A DNA stretch of 21,338 nt, from assembly GCA_003024985.2 (NCBI GenBank), contig PXIH01S0002175.1; one strand, written 5' to 3'. The DNA comes from Euperipatoides rowelli (Eukaryota > Onychophora > Udeonychophora > Euonychophora > Peripatopsidae). The translations under genes and the position numbers were made by a program. This document shows, in pieces, positions 11,917-20,552 of this stretch. Position 1 is the stretch's first letter. Every line of letters starts with the position of its first letter. The notes beneath the pieces are model-generated. The model ran no database searches, was not told the DNA's origin, and saw nothing but the letters and a program-made list of their open reading frames with translations.

Positions 11917-12204
11917 TTAAGTCTGTTGTGATGCTTTCAATGATGACTTTGCAACCTCATATATTTTTCTTGTTAGTTTCTTCAATTTTTCTTTATCCTT
12001 GCCACTTCTTCCCAAACAATCTGGAATTTTGCTTTCTAGCATATCATTTTGGAGGGAGTCATTCCACGAGAGCTATGACCTGTCAATCTTCTTATTAGAT
12101 AAGCCTATTCTTTTGGCCACTTGCAGGGTATTATTAGTTGAACGCCATCTAATATAAGCCCATAATATTTGATCCTTCGATTCATGGTCCCTTTGAATTG
12201 TCAT
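11917..12204 (-). pseudogene. Broken small ORF with a winged-helix (possibly Z-alpha-like) segment
   Basis: From an ATG at 12204 the minus strand reads 95 codons to a TAA at 11917-11919, broken once by a TAG at 12073-12075 (codon 44). Before the stop it contains ILWAYIRW, then TLQVAKRIGLSNKKIDRS; after it come QNDMLESKIPDC and a Lys-rich predicted helix (KDKEKLKKLTRKIYEVAK). The order hydrophobic helix, Thr, Leu-x-x-Ala-Lys-x-x-Gly-Leu helix, Lys-Lys-Ile-Asp recognition helix, then a Pro-containing hairpin resembles the Z-alpha winged helix of ADAR1/ZBP1-type proteins. In those the recognition helix carries Lys-x-x-Asn-x-x-x-Tyr; here Asn is Asp, Tyr is not seen, and the final Pro-x-x-Trp is absent. 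The frame is open a few codons upstream of the ATG to a TGA. No neighbouring exon is seen. It is probably a dead retrocopy or transposon-derived ORF. The family assignment is tentative; another helix-turn-helix transposase fragment is possible. Confidence 0.4.
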
Positions 12205-12293
12205 TCTCTTAGATGATGGAATTTTTCAATGCTGGGCAAACGATATAATTAGATCTTCATGTTTTACTAAGCTACCCTATTCAAAACTTTTTC

Positions 12294-12874
12294 GTTCGTC
12301 ATTCAGCTCACAAAATTAACTCGACCGTTCGTCATTAAAAAATTTCGTTAATTTCATTAGTTTAGTTTCTAATTTTTTTAACCTTGTTCGAGAAGTGGGT
12401 TACTTCGTGAGGTTTATTAAAGGGATTGAAATTGTTATGTAAAAACTGAGTGATTACAATATCTTAGATGATGGGGTAGCGATAATTTTTCGTTTTAATC
12501 ATCTGCAATCCTAATCACGAATTTTACATTCATTTTTTGGGGGAAAATACATAGATTTTAAATATCCCCGTAAGTAAGGCTGTGCAAGTCTTTACCTGAA
12601 AGGATTAATGCTGTAATTTGAAAATGCTAGTCTTTGTAAAATAATCTTCAATACAAACATTTTTTTTTTCTCATTTTATTAATAATTTAGAATTTAATCT
12701 TCAAATGCATTCAGAATTATTGTTGCATAAAAGCATGCTAAACTATTTTATTATGATCGAGTACTTTGCTACTCCGAAAGGGATAACTTTGATCGTTCGT
12801 CTAAAAAATTAAATGTTCACGTGACCAGGTATAAACCAAATAAACGAAACGCACTGAAAAATCTAATGACGAAC
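12294..12874. repeat. GTTCGTCATT motif in direct and inverted copies; possible degraded DNA element
   Basis: The 10-mer GTTCGTCATT occurs directly at 12294-12303 and 12327-12336 and inverted at 12865-12874. A fourth, shortened copy (GATCGTTCGTCTAAAAAATT) starts at 12791 and aligns to the second copy plus its flank. The inverted outer copies, about 580 bp apart, could be ends of an old DNA transposon. I see no transposase, and target-site duplications are not evident. Confidence 0.35.
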
Positions 12875-12923
12875 ATGTCTCCTGTTTGTTTTGTGTGGCC
12901 ATTCCTTTCATCCCAAACAGTGC

Positions 12924-12981
12924 TACGGACTACAAACAACTCAATAATTGCCCCAAATTATTGACTTGTTTGTAGTCCGTA
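12924..12981. repeat. Near-perfect 26-bp inverted repeat, 6-nt loop
   Basis: Arm 12924-12949 (starting TACGGACTACAAACAA) pairs with arm 12956-12981 (ending TTTGTAGTCCGTA) at 25 of 26 positions; the sole mismatch is C opposite C (12940/12965). The loop is GCCCCA. It is inside a transcribed intron, so the pre-mRNA could fold it. It could be a very short palindromic transposon remnant, an inverted duplication, or a small-RNA precursor. The near-perfect stem suggests it is young or conserved. Confidence 0.9.
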
Positions 12982-13089
12982 TCAAGTTCCAAGAGGATTT
13001 GTGTTTCTATAAAAAGGGGAATATCATTATTGCTCCTCTTATCGCTTTACCTAATCCTAGTTGATTACTTTGTTTCTATTTTAGGTCTC

Positions 13090-13280
13090 CGTTGAATGCT
13101 GCTCATTGCTTCATATTTGGAGATATTTAAGGACATTCCTGTTGATTGAAAGTTAGGGGTGAATTCCTTGATGTTCACAGATCCAGGTCCTCTCTATCAT
13201 CTGCATTATGCTAATAATATGGCAATGAAATGCAGTCTTTTTCCTGAAGATCAAATTGCCCTAGTACCACTACAATTATT
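13090..13280 (-). mobile_element. Possible LINE (non-LTR) reverse-transcriptase relic
   Basis: In shifted minus-strand frames I read NADDREDLDL (near 13190-13220) followed by NIKEFTPNFQSTGMSLNISK and YEAMSS. This resembles the ADD active-site block of a LINE RT and the downstream GLxLNxxKCE block, in the right order and spacing. A stop and frame changes interrupt it. The match is short and Cys is replaced by Tyr, so this is only a suggestion. Confidence 0.3.
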
Positions 13281-15599
13281 ATTACTGTTTGCAGAACTAG
13301 TGTGAATAGACAATATTTGGGGCATCCTTGCTTTAAGCAGCACAACATTCTTTTCTTGTAAACATGTTGTTTTCCCAAACTCTTGTTTTCTCAAATATAT
13401 TAATAGGTGCTTGGGGCATCTTTACTTTTGAAAGTGCTTTTTTTTCTAGGTCCAGTGCTAAAATATACAGTACATTACCCTTCCTTCCTACCATGCCTCA
13501 TCTGTAATTCTTCTAATAATAAAAATGTGGTCTTCTGTTGCTCTGTTTCCTTGGAATTTCTCTTGGTATTGAAGAGGGAGGCAGAAGCTCATCACAAAAC
13601 ATATAGCAACCATTTTTCATAAATCGTGTATGCCATGAAACATAGAATTCTCCTGTCTATGCCATTATGATTCATAACCAATATATATACAGTACATCCA
13701 TCCACTCTTCTAACCTATTTTCCTTGGTCTTCCTGGGCATATCATTTTTAATATTTAGTTGAAGTCTTTAGCTGCCACTTATCTTCTGCTATATCTGACC
13801 ATTTTCATCTTTCATTTTGGTCTCCCGGCAAGCACGATTCATTTACTGTATATACTGTATCTAGTCTTTTTTTAATTTTATAAGGTCAATAATAATGTCT
13901 TCCTTCTATTATGAATATATGACACCCATTTTCTGAAATATAATTCAATATTAGATTTAATTTTTGTTAGTATGTTATTTTTTTTAATTGTTAGTTCAAA
14001 GCAGCATCAGCTGAATTTTAAACACACCAGATTAGATTAGTAGACTATTATAGTTAGTTCCTGATACTATTAACTTCAACAATTACCCTTTTAGCATGGA
14101 GTTAATTCTAGCTTCCTGCTTTGTTTTCATATTTTTAAAATATTACCATTCATCTTCTGATCTACGAACCATTTATATCTGATATTATTTTCACATTTGT
14201 TAATTTATAATTTTAATTCTGTGTAACATGTTAAATTGGCCACAAACTTTTTAATATTAATTGAGTTATTCTTTTTAACAAATGTGGCCTATCCCTTAGT
14301 TATCAATTACGTTTTATCTTAGTCTTTGTTACTCAGGTTTAAACCATTCCCTGTGCTTGACCAATATTATCTCAATTTATGAAGAAACTGTACAAATATA
14401 TTATCAAATAATATTTTCTCTTGCCCACTTGTAAACTGCTAATTATTGGTATTTAATAACAAGATGGTATTAGCAAAGGTTAGTATTATTCTCTAATTAG
14501 TTTTTCTCTAGGTTAATTTTTAAATTACTTATTATTTATTAGTATTTAATAACAATCGAGTTATTATTATTAAGCCCATCTATTGGAATGAACGGGCTTT
14601 TAAATTTGTTTCCTTTTGTCACCTACTCTTCGGATTTTGTTACTTTGACCTTTAACAAAGTCACCATTTTTGTCTTAAACTTTATTTTTAAATTTTGCAT
14701 CTAGATAATTTAATATTTCAGATCTGTAATGCCATATATCTAATTGATGCAGATCACCCTCGTTTAGTAAAATCTTAAATATTTTTTCGCCATTCTTTTT
14801 TTTCCTCTACTGAAATTAACTTTATAATTCATCTTGCATTGATTTTCTTATTTTTCCAAAATGTATGTAATTTATACTAATATCCCTTATACATCCATTT
14901 CTCAAAATTATTATTTATAGAATTTTCCTCTACTAGGCCCTATTAATGGTTTATTCCATGTGCTGCTTTTAAAAAAACTTGATCATCTACTAATTTTAAC
15001 TTTATAATCTGTTAACTAAAAAGACATTAAAGTAATTCAAATTCGTTTTGATAAATGAGAATTTTTTCATTAGTTAATAAAAAAGAATAATCATCTCGCC
15101 TGAATATACTGTAGTGTCTTTACTGGCATCAACCATTTTTCTTCCTTCATTTGCATTTGGCTTTTATTTAAAATTTTTCCCTATTCTTTCTTCCTAACCT
15201 GCTACAATTTTTTTTACACTATTCTATTCTCTATACATAATCCTAATACTAACTTTTCAATTGCTTGTCAAACCTGAAAATACTTTGAATTTAAAATCTT
15301 AGAGCGTGATACAATAGATCAGGACATTCATATACTGTACTTGGTGCATGCGCAGTACTAGCTCCTTATTGAAGAAAGAATTATAAATATTTATGTATTA
15401 TGAGATAGTGTTTTGTTACTCTTCAATTTCATGATGAGGCAAAATCTATTGAGATCCTACACTGTAATATGGATCCTTAACTTTATTCAATGGTAATGAT
15501 GGAGGCTAATAAAGGACTTAAGAGAATGCCTATTCACCATGGAGAAAAAAAACAACAACATCCACAGCTTAACACGTTATCTTGATAAATTATGGTCAA

Positions 15600-16300
15600 T
15601 TTTGAACATAGACCATAAGGATGGTATATGACAGCATATTATCAGGTATATGACAGCATATCAGGTTTTAGTCATCAAGATAGTAATGTCCACTGCTGCT
15701 AAGCAAAACGATCAGAAGCTAGATACTATATTTTAAACTTTTGAAATTCCAAAATAAGTTATCTCTGATAATGCAAATATGCAACACATTTCCAAAGCAA
15801 TGAGTTTGAGGACTTTGCCAAAACCCTAGATATAACCCATAGAAATACAACTCCACACAGGACCAGAGCAAAGGGACAATAGCACATTTCTAAAGACTTT
15901 ATCCAAGATTTTAAAAATTGACAATTAAAGAATCCAGAATGGAAATAACACATAAATAAATTGCTATATGATTTTAGAAATATGAGACATTACATCTCAA
16001 AAGCAGGATTCTAGGTTACATGACAAACACAAGATTCCAGAAGCTAGACATTTCTTGGCTTCAAAGAAATTGGAAAATGTTAAGAAAAGTTATAGGAAAA
16101 CAGATGTTGAAGCTTGCTTCAAACACGATAAAAACAACTACAGTATAACTTATAATAAAATAGTTTCCAAAGGTGGGAGACAAAGTACTGGTCAAGTAAG
16201 ATTTAAAAAAGAAAATCTGGACCTTTTTGTGATATAAACACTTATACTGTGACCGGTTAAAGAATCAATAATAATGTCTTACATTTATAAAATATTAATC
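15600..16300 (+). mobile_element. Decayed Ty3-type integrase relic
   Basis: Plus-strand fragments follow the order of a Ty3 integrase: VLVIKIVMS near 15667-15695, ISDNAN near 15761 (the core Asp-Asn), NEFEDFAKTLDITHRNTTPH near 15800-15860, then RTRAKGQ. The block that would carry the catalytic Glu is broken by a stop. DFIQDFKN and a degraded C-lobe follow. A post-integrase segment KVGDKVLVK (about 16165-16195) is the usual module after the catalytic core. An open stretch at 16055-16237 is out of frame with that segment and is not a gene. Traces may continue to about 16460. The relic is antisense to LMTK, like the RT relic at the left edge. No LTR was identified. Confidence 0.7.
15623..15661. 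repeat. 17-bp direct repeat, period 22
   Basis: GGTATATGACAGCATAT occurs exactly at 15623-15639 and 15645-15661, at the upstream edge of the integrase relic. It is a small tandem duplication, probably slippage, that adds to the frame disruption of the relic. Confidence 0.85.
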
Positions 16301-16866
16301 CAACAGTGAAGGGAAAAGCCAAATAGATAAAGTAAGAGAAGGCAAAAACCAATTAACAGCAATAAAATAAAGGTGGAGAGCAAGTGAAGAAAGTGATAGA
16401 CAGGAAATACGAGCCTAGGGAAAACATACAAAGACTCAGATATCTGACTGAGGAATAACAGTAATCATCTATTAAGCCACACTAAAAAAGGAAGAAAAGA
16501 AAGTAATGTTATGAAAAAAAAAATTGTTTTTTCCATCGATATTTGTATCAGCATTCAAAATTACAGAATGGTATGTACGGTAATATTTAAAAAAAAAAAC
16601 CACTTTATAGCAAAACTGTGGTAGGGCATGCAATATTTTTTTTTTTTAGAAATAAAGAAGTAATGTTATACTGTATATTGAAATCCTGCTCGTGAAACAT
16701 TTTTCATTGAATACTTGTCTGTGTCATGTGGTGACTCAGGAAGAGAGTCAGATGGAAAAGGTGCGGGAATGGTTTGGCAGACAATCTAACTTACAGTACC
16801 AGAATAAAATGTTTTTACAAGTAGATACTCCCTCATGCATAGCCTGACGCACAGTTTATGTATATT

Positions 16867-17027
16867 CAGTAAAATTTGAATAAAACTGAACTGGTTGGGA
16901 CCAAAAATATTTTCTATTTGAACAGTTTCCTTTTTATACAAGTTTTGTTATATTTAGGGCCAAATCAATTTTCCTTTTTAGACAAGATTCCAATTTATTC
17001 AAATTCTAATTTGAACAAATTTTACTG
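16867..17027. mobile_element. 161-bp MITE, pogo/Tigger-like termini
   Basis: The element begins CAGTAAAATTTG (16867-16878) and ends CAAATTTTACTG (17016-17027), a perfect 12-bp terminal inverted repeat. The right end is followed by TA, the target duplication of Tc1/mariner/pogo elements; the left flank reads TATATT, so the TA copy there appears altered. CAGTA...TACTG ends and an AT-rich interior with GGTTGGGACC near the left end suit non-autonomous pogo/Tigger-type elements. Inside there is also an imperfect direct repeat (TTCCTTTTTAnACAAGnTT near 16927 and 16969). It has no coding capacity. Confidence 0.6.
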
Positions 17028-17496
17028 TATACTCAGGTTTATTTATTAACTAAACAATAAGATTAATACAATTTAAATAATGGTGTGTATATGTAAACAC
17101 ACATACTGTGAAAACATCATGAAGTGGGCATGTGCACTTATCAATCGTTTGTTCAGATGTTCATTGGAAATTTTCAATTTCCCCTCATGCAGCGCAAAAT
17201 GATCATGGCACACATATTCCAGATCAACTCTGAATTCCTTTCAGTGTCAGATTTTTTTAAAGTGGTGCAGTTATGTGACCAAAATGTGAAATTTTAGGAA
17301 ATATTAAAAAAAAATTTATTATGACTTATAATCAGTTTTAGTAGCATCACATATTAAAGCATCATGAAAGAAAAGATCGCAAAGGAAATGTGCCCCTCCC
17401 CCCAAGGAAGGAGGAAATCTTAAGTACTGTACACTCTATATTTAGTTAACCTAGTTCGATACAATCAAATAAAATTATAATATGTGATATGTGACA

Positions 17497-17593
17497 GCCT
17501 GCTTGCATGTTTTAGTTAGAAAGTCATGGCATACAAATGTAGATATTTTAGCATGTTTGTTTATGAGCCTACTTGTATGTTTAGATAGAAAGT
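17497..17593. repeat. Imperfect 28-bp direct repeat, 70-bp period
   Basis: The segment starting GCCTGCTTGCATGTTTTAG at 17497-17524 recurs as GCCTACTTGTATGTTTAG at 17567-17593 with about 24 of 28 positions alike, including a one-base gap. It is an old local duplication with no coding potential. Confidence 0.55.
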
Positions 17594-18015
17594 ATGTTTA
17601 TGTGTTTTAATGTTAAATGAAAAGCCTACCATATACTGTAACATTAATTTATGATGTCAAAACATAACACACACAAAAAAAAATGCCATGCTTGATTTTT
17701 TAAAATCCTTTAAAAAGTACAAAAATGAAGGCGATGCACTTATTTAGCAAAGGTCTGAATTTCATTTATATTGACTAAAAATGAAAACAGTGCAATATCA
17801 GAACTTTAGGCAAGAAATAGGGGTAAAGCACTTACTTGGAGGGGTGCACATGATCAGCATTGTACAATAATTAAGCAGTGAGGATATTAAAATTTGATTT
17901 TTATATTAATGATTAGTAAGTTTTGCAAAAGTTATTACATTTAATTTGAAAATCTATAAATTTGAAAAGAAAAAAAAAAATCTTCTGAATAATGTGAAAA
18001 TTAAAAAATTCTTAC

Positions 18016-18165
18016 AATCTGCCAGCATGATGAACTGGAAATGATGGCCTTGGTAACCTGATGGTATTGTTGAGAAGAAGATTGGCCAAAACTTCTTCAT
18101 TGGTTAATGGTTCATGAGGTAAACGACAAAACTCAACCAGCTCCCATAACAAAACACCCATCATC
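18016..18165 (-). CDS. LMTK: LMTK-family kinase: exon with helix F to helix G region of the C-lobe
   Basis: A 150-bp internal exon. The acceptor is a pyrimidine tract ending TTTTTTTTAG at 18167-18166 and the donor is TT|GTAAG at 18016/18015. It enters in phase 2, completing the Trp codon TG|G from the exon at 20434-20552, and leaves in phase 2, completing a Leu codon TT|G with the giant exon. The translation begins MMGVLLWELVEF and continues through EPLTNEEVLANLL to SFPVHHAGR. This is kinase subdomains IX-X: the hydrophobic GVLLWEL helix F core and the helix G region. LMTK proteins have the same arrangement, with the WELFE-type motif followed by an acidic EEVL stretch. Both splice joins preserve frame and recreate the NIW and YEIMQFCW motifs, which strongly supports the exon boundaries. 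No catalytic residues fall in this exon. Confidence 0.92.
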
Positions 18166-20433
18166 CTAAAAAAAAGAAAGAACATACTAATTACTTTTGT
18201 GTTAAGTACCTTGACAACATATGATAGCTAAATGTAGAATTTACAAATTATAAAATGGCCAACTGGTCAAATTCAATAGGTGAGCAGACTAGAACAATTA
18301 ATATCAGCTTAAATTGCTAGTTTAATCTGAGATATGTTGGCAAAAAAAAATTCCATTTAATGACACAAATTTTTTTTTTACTTATGTTTACATTTTTGGA
18401 TAACTATTATTTTTAGAAAATCATAAACCTAATTATTGATGACAAATATATGCCAATACTAAAATTTTAGCACTAAATTAAATTTATAGATGAAGTATTG
18501 TTTACAAGTACCATCTAGTGAAATCTAACAATTGTTTTACAGGCTTCCATAATTTCCTTTAGTACAATTAGGAAAAATTTTCTCCATTAAATAAAATGGC
18601 AAAAGTATTTATAGTAGGCCTGCAACAAAATGTCCTCCGAAATCGACACCATTACAAATTAAATGTTTGTAACCTAGATTTGGATGTAGTAGTTGTATAC
18701 AAGACTTGAAAAAAAAAACTGCTGAGTGAGCATTTATTTTTAACATAAAAAACTAACTAGGCATATTACTGTATTTGTATTTATAAAATAAATTAGAATT
18801 TTTAGAAGTTATATTAACATCTCAAATTAGTTTAAGCCTTTTCCCAAAAGAATATACATTATACTGACAAAAATAAATAAAAAATACAATAACAGTGATA
18901 AATAAAAAAAGTAATAAATTCAAACATAAATATAATTTCAAATTAAGGAATTCCAAAGTTTCGATTCGATAATAGGTGATTTTTTTAAATCTGTATTTAG
19001 TTCTTGCATATGGCAATACAAATTTATGAGAATTTCTGGAGACTATACCAGATATAGAGCTTTGTTTTTTAGGTAACAGATGAGGAAACTCGATGAAATA
19101 AATACACCAGCTATGATCAAATATTGGAGGAATGTGGTCATCTCTCTCTTTTAAAGCGCAGATTAATAATCATGTCTATTAATTTCACAAAAAAAAAAAA
19201 AAAAAAAAAAGTTTTTCCCAATTTCTACCTCCAAAAACAAAAAACTGTGATCAGGCATCAATACGAGAAATGCGGGCAGATCCGTCATGTCTAGTACAAG
19301 AACCGAGCGCTTCAAGGCGTCACCTAGTGTATGTTAAATTAAACTATTGAACAAATATGGTTAGAATTTTTTAATAAAAAAAAGAAAAAAAAATAATCTC
19401 GTCTCTTATTTTCAAATATTATTGTTTGTTTATTTTTCCTAATCTAAAAAAGATCCCGGTTGTAACGCCTTTAATGGCCGCTTGAACTTTTTTGTTTGTA
19501 AATAGATATTTTATTTTTACAACTATCATTTCTATTTTATTTTTAAGCTATTGTGGATGCTTCATCTTTAGGATGGAATATTTTAAGGTGCAAGGACTTT
19601 TGGGCAGTGGATGGTGTAAAATTTGTGTGTTATTTGGATTTATACCTGAATGGTGGCGTCATTTCCCGCTTATCTAGGCCTATTAAGTTTGTACATTTTG
19701 CTGGATTTTTATCTTGTGGATGTTGTTTGACAATCATTAGCATTTTTATTTATTGATTTCTTCTTTATTAAAGACAAAATATTATTATTTAATAGAATTA
19801 TTTGTTTTCCTTTGAACATTTGTAACAATTGTATGCTTCGTTTGATAAGTTGTCTGGACGTGATGTTTGTTCTTACTACGTTTAATTAAATTGGATAGTT
19901 TTACTGTTTAATTGAATTTTGGAGTGAAACATTGCACTGTTTTTTTTTTATTGGTGAAATGCCTGGCATTAGTCAGAATACATCTAGTTTGTTACATAGA
20001 CACGGAACTTAAAAAGTGTTATGTTCTATGGACATTTATTCAGTTATTGGCACTCAAATCTTTTTTTTTTTTAACTTTATGTTCTATTGGAAAGTATATG
20101 TTTTATTTATTTGTTTAAATGAATTATAAATGTGCAATATTGGACCACATCCTTTTGTAGGGCTAAGTCCTTTACGAAATTTAATGGTTTTGTATATACT
20201 TTAACTTAATAAACCCATAATAATGTAACCCATTAAACTTGATCAAAACATATTCATATCTGGGCTAATGACTTACAGTACTAAATTATATATCACCGAA
20301 TGAATTTTTAAACATTTTGGTAAATAAATAATATTAATAAGGTAATATATATATACAGTATATCCAACTGATTTGTATGCAAATGCAATAATGCAGGAGG
20401 CAGACAAAAATGACAAGATTGTTCTAAATGTAC
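18166..20433 (-). other. 2.3-kb LMTK intron
   Basis: A phase-2 intron splitting the Trp codon of the NIW motif. It is mostly featureless AT-rich sequence. It holds a 22-A run at 19189-19210 with a locally GC-richer patch (about 19240-19330) after it. On the plus strand from 19547 a short open stretch starts AIVDASSLGW, loosely like the start of a retroelement RNase H, but nothing downstream confirms it. TACWGTA words occur near 18770, 20275 and 20352. No RNA gene was recognised. Confidence 0.85.
19189..19210 (+). repeat. Poly(A) tract, 22 bases
   Basis: An uninterrupted run of 22 A. It could mark the 3' end of a plus-strand retroposon lying to its left, but I could not recognise a SINE or gene body there and found no target duplication, so it is listed as simple sequence only. 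Confidence 0.85.
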
Positions 20434-20552
20434 CATATATTAGCTGCTCTGGTTACTTCTTTCATTTCAAAGAAGGCTTCACTCCCCACTAGAGTCTCTG
20501 GAGCGCACCATCTGACAGGGACAGCAACATCTCCTGTGATATAATAATCTTG
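20434..20552 (-). CDS. LMTK: LMTK-family kinase: exon with end of activation segment and APE motif
   Basis: A 119-bp internal exon: 39 codons plus two bases of the next. The acceptor is ATTTTTTAG at 20554-20553 (phase 0) and the donor is ATATG|GTACAT at 20434/20433. It starts QDYYITGDVAVPVRWCAPE. The DYY pair sits where LMTK proteins carry EDYY in the activation loop, and VPVRWCAPE is the P+1 loop and APE motif of a tyrosine-kinase-like fold. It ends AANI plus TG, making NIW when joined to the exon at 18016-18165. Most tyrosine kinases have Asp-Val/Ile-Trp at this helix F position; Asn is typical of the LMTK family and helps separate it from receptor tyrosine kinases. The preceding exon, with HRD and DFG, is not in the window. 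I searched 20553-21338 on this strand and did not see it. Confidence 0.92.

Larger units (their letters stand above)
10290..18015 (-). other. 7.7-kb LMTK intron with several transposon relics
   Basis: A phase-2 intron between the giant exon and the exon at 18016-18165. Contents in plus-strand order: 10290-11590, AT-rich with no feature I can name beyond TACWGTA words at 10951 and 10971; a short hairpin at 11597; a broken winged-helix-like ORF at 11917-12204; CpG-containing sequence with repeated GTTCGTCATT at 12294-12874; a 26-bp hairpin at 12924-12981; a possible LINE relic near 13090-13280. From 13290 to about 15430 I see no gene, only low-complexity AT-rich sequence with scattered TACWGTA. 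A Ty3 integrase relic follows at about 15600-16300, a MITE at 16867-17027 and a weak direct repeat at 17497-17593. From 17600 to 18015 nothing stands out except short A runs. Confidence 0.85.

Noticed and set aside
13008-13019. TATAAAAAGGGG as a core promoter on the plus strand
   Set aside because: A lone TATA-like word in AT-rich intron, with no ORF, transcript start or downstream element to support it.
13407-13622. 71-codon plus-strand frame as a gene
   Set aside because: It has Cys/Leu/Ser-rich composition typical of T-rich DNA, no start context, no domain and no neighbouring exon.
16055-16237. 60-codon plus-strand frame as a small gene
   Set aside because: The neighbouring frame carries the KVGDKVLVK post-integrase motif, so this is an out-of-frame part of the integrase relic.
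19189-19330. Poly(A) plus GC-richer patch as a SINE or tRNA-derived element
   Set aside because: I could not find A-box/B-box sequences, a tRNA-like head or target-site duplication.
19912-20118. 68-codon plus-strand frame as a membrane protein
   Set aside because: The hydrophobic translation arises from T-rich sequence in the intron; there is no supporting motif.
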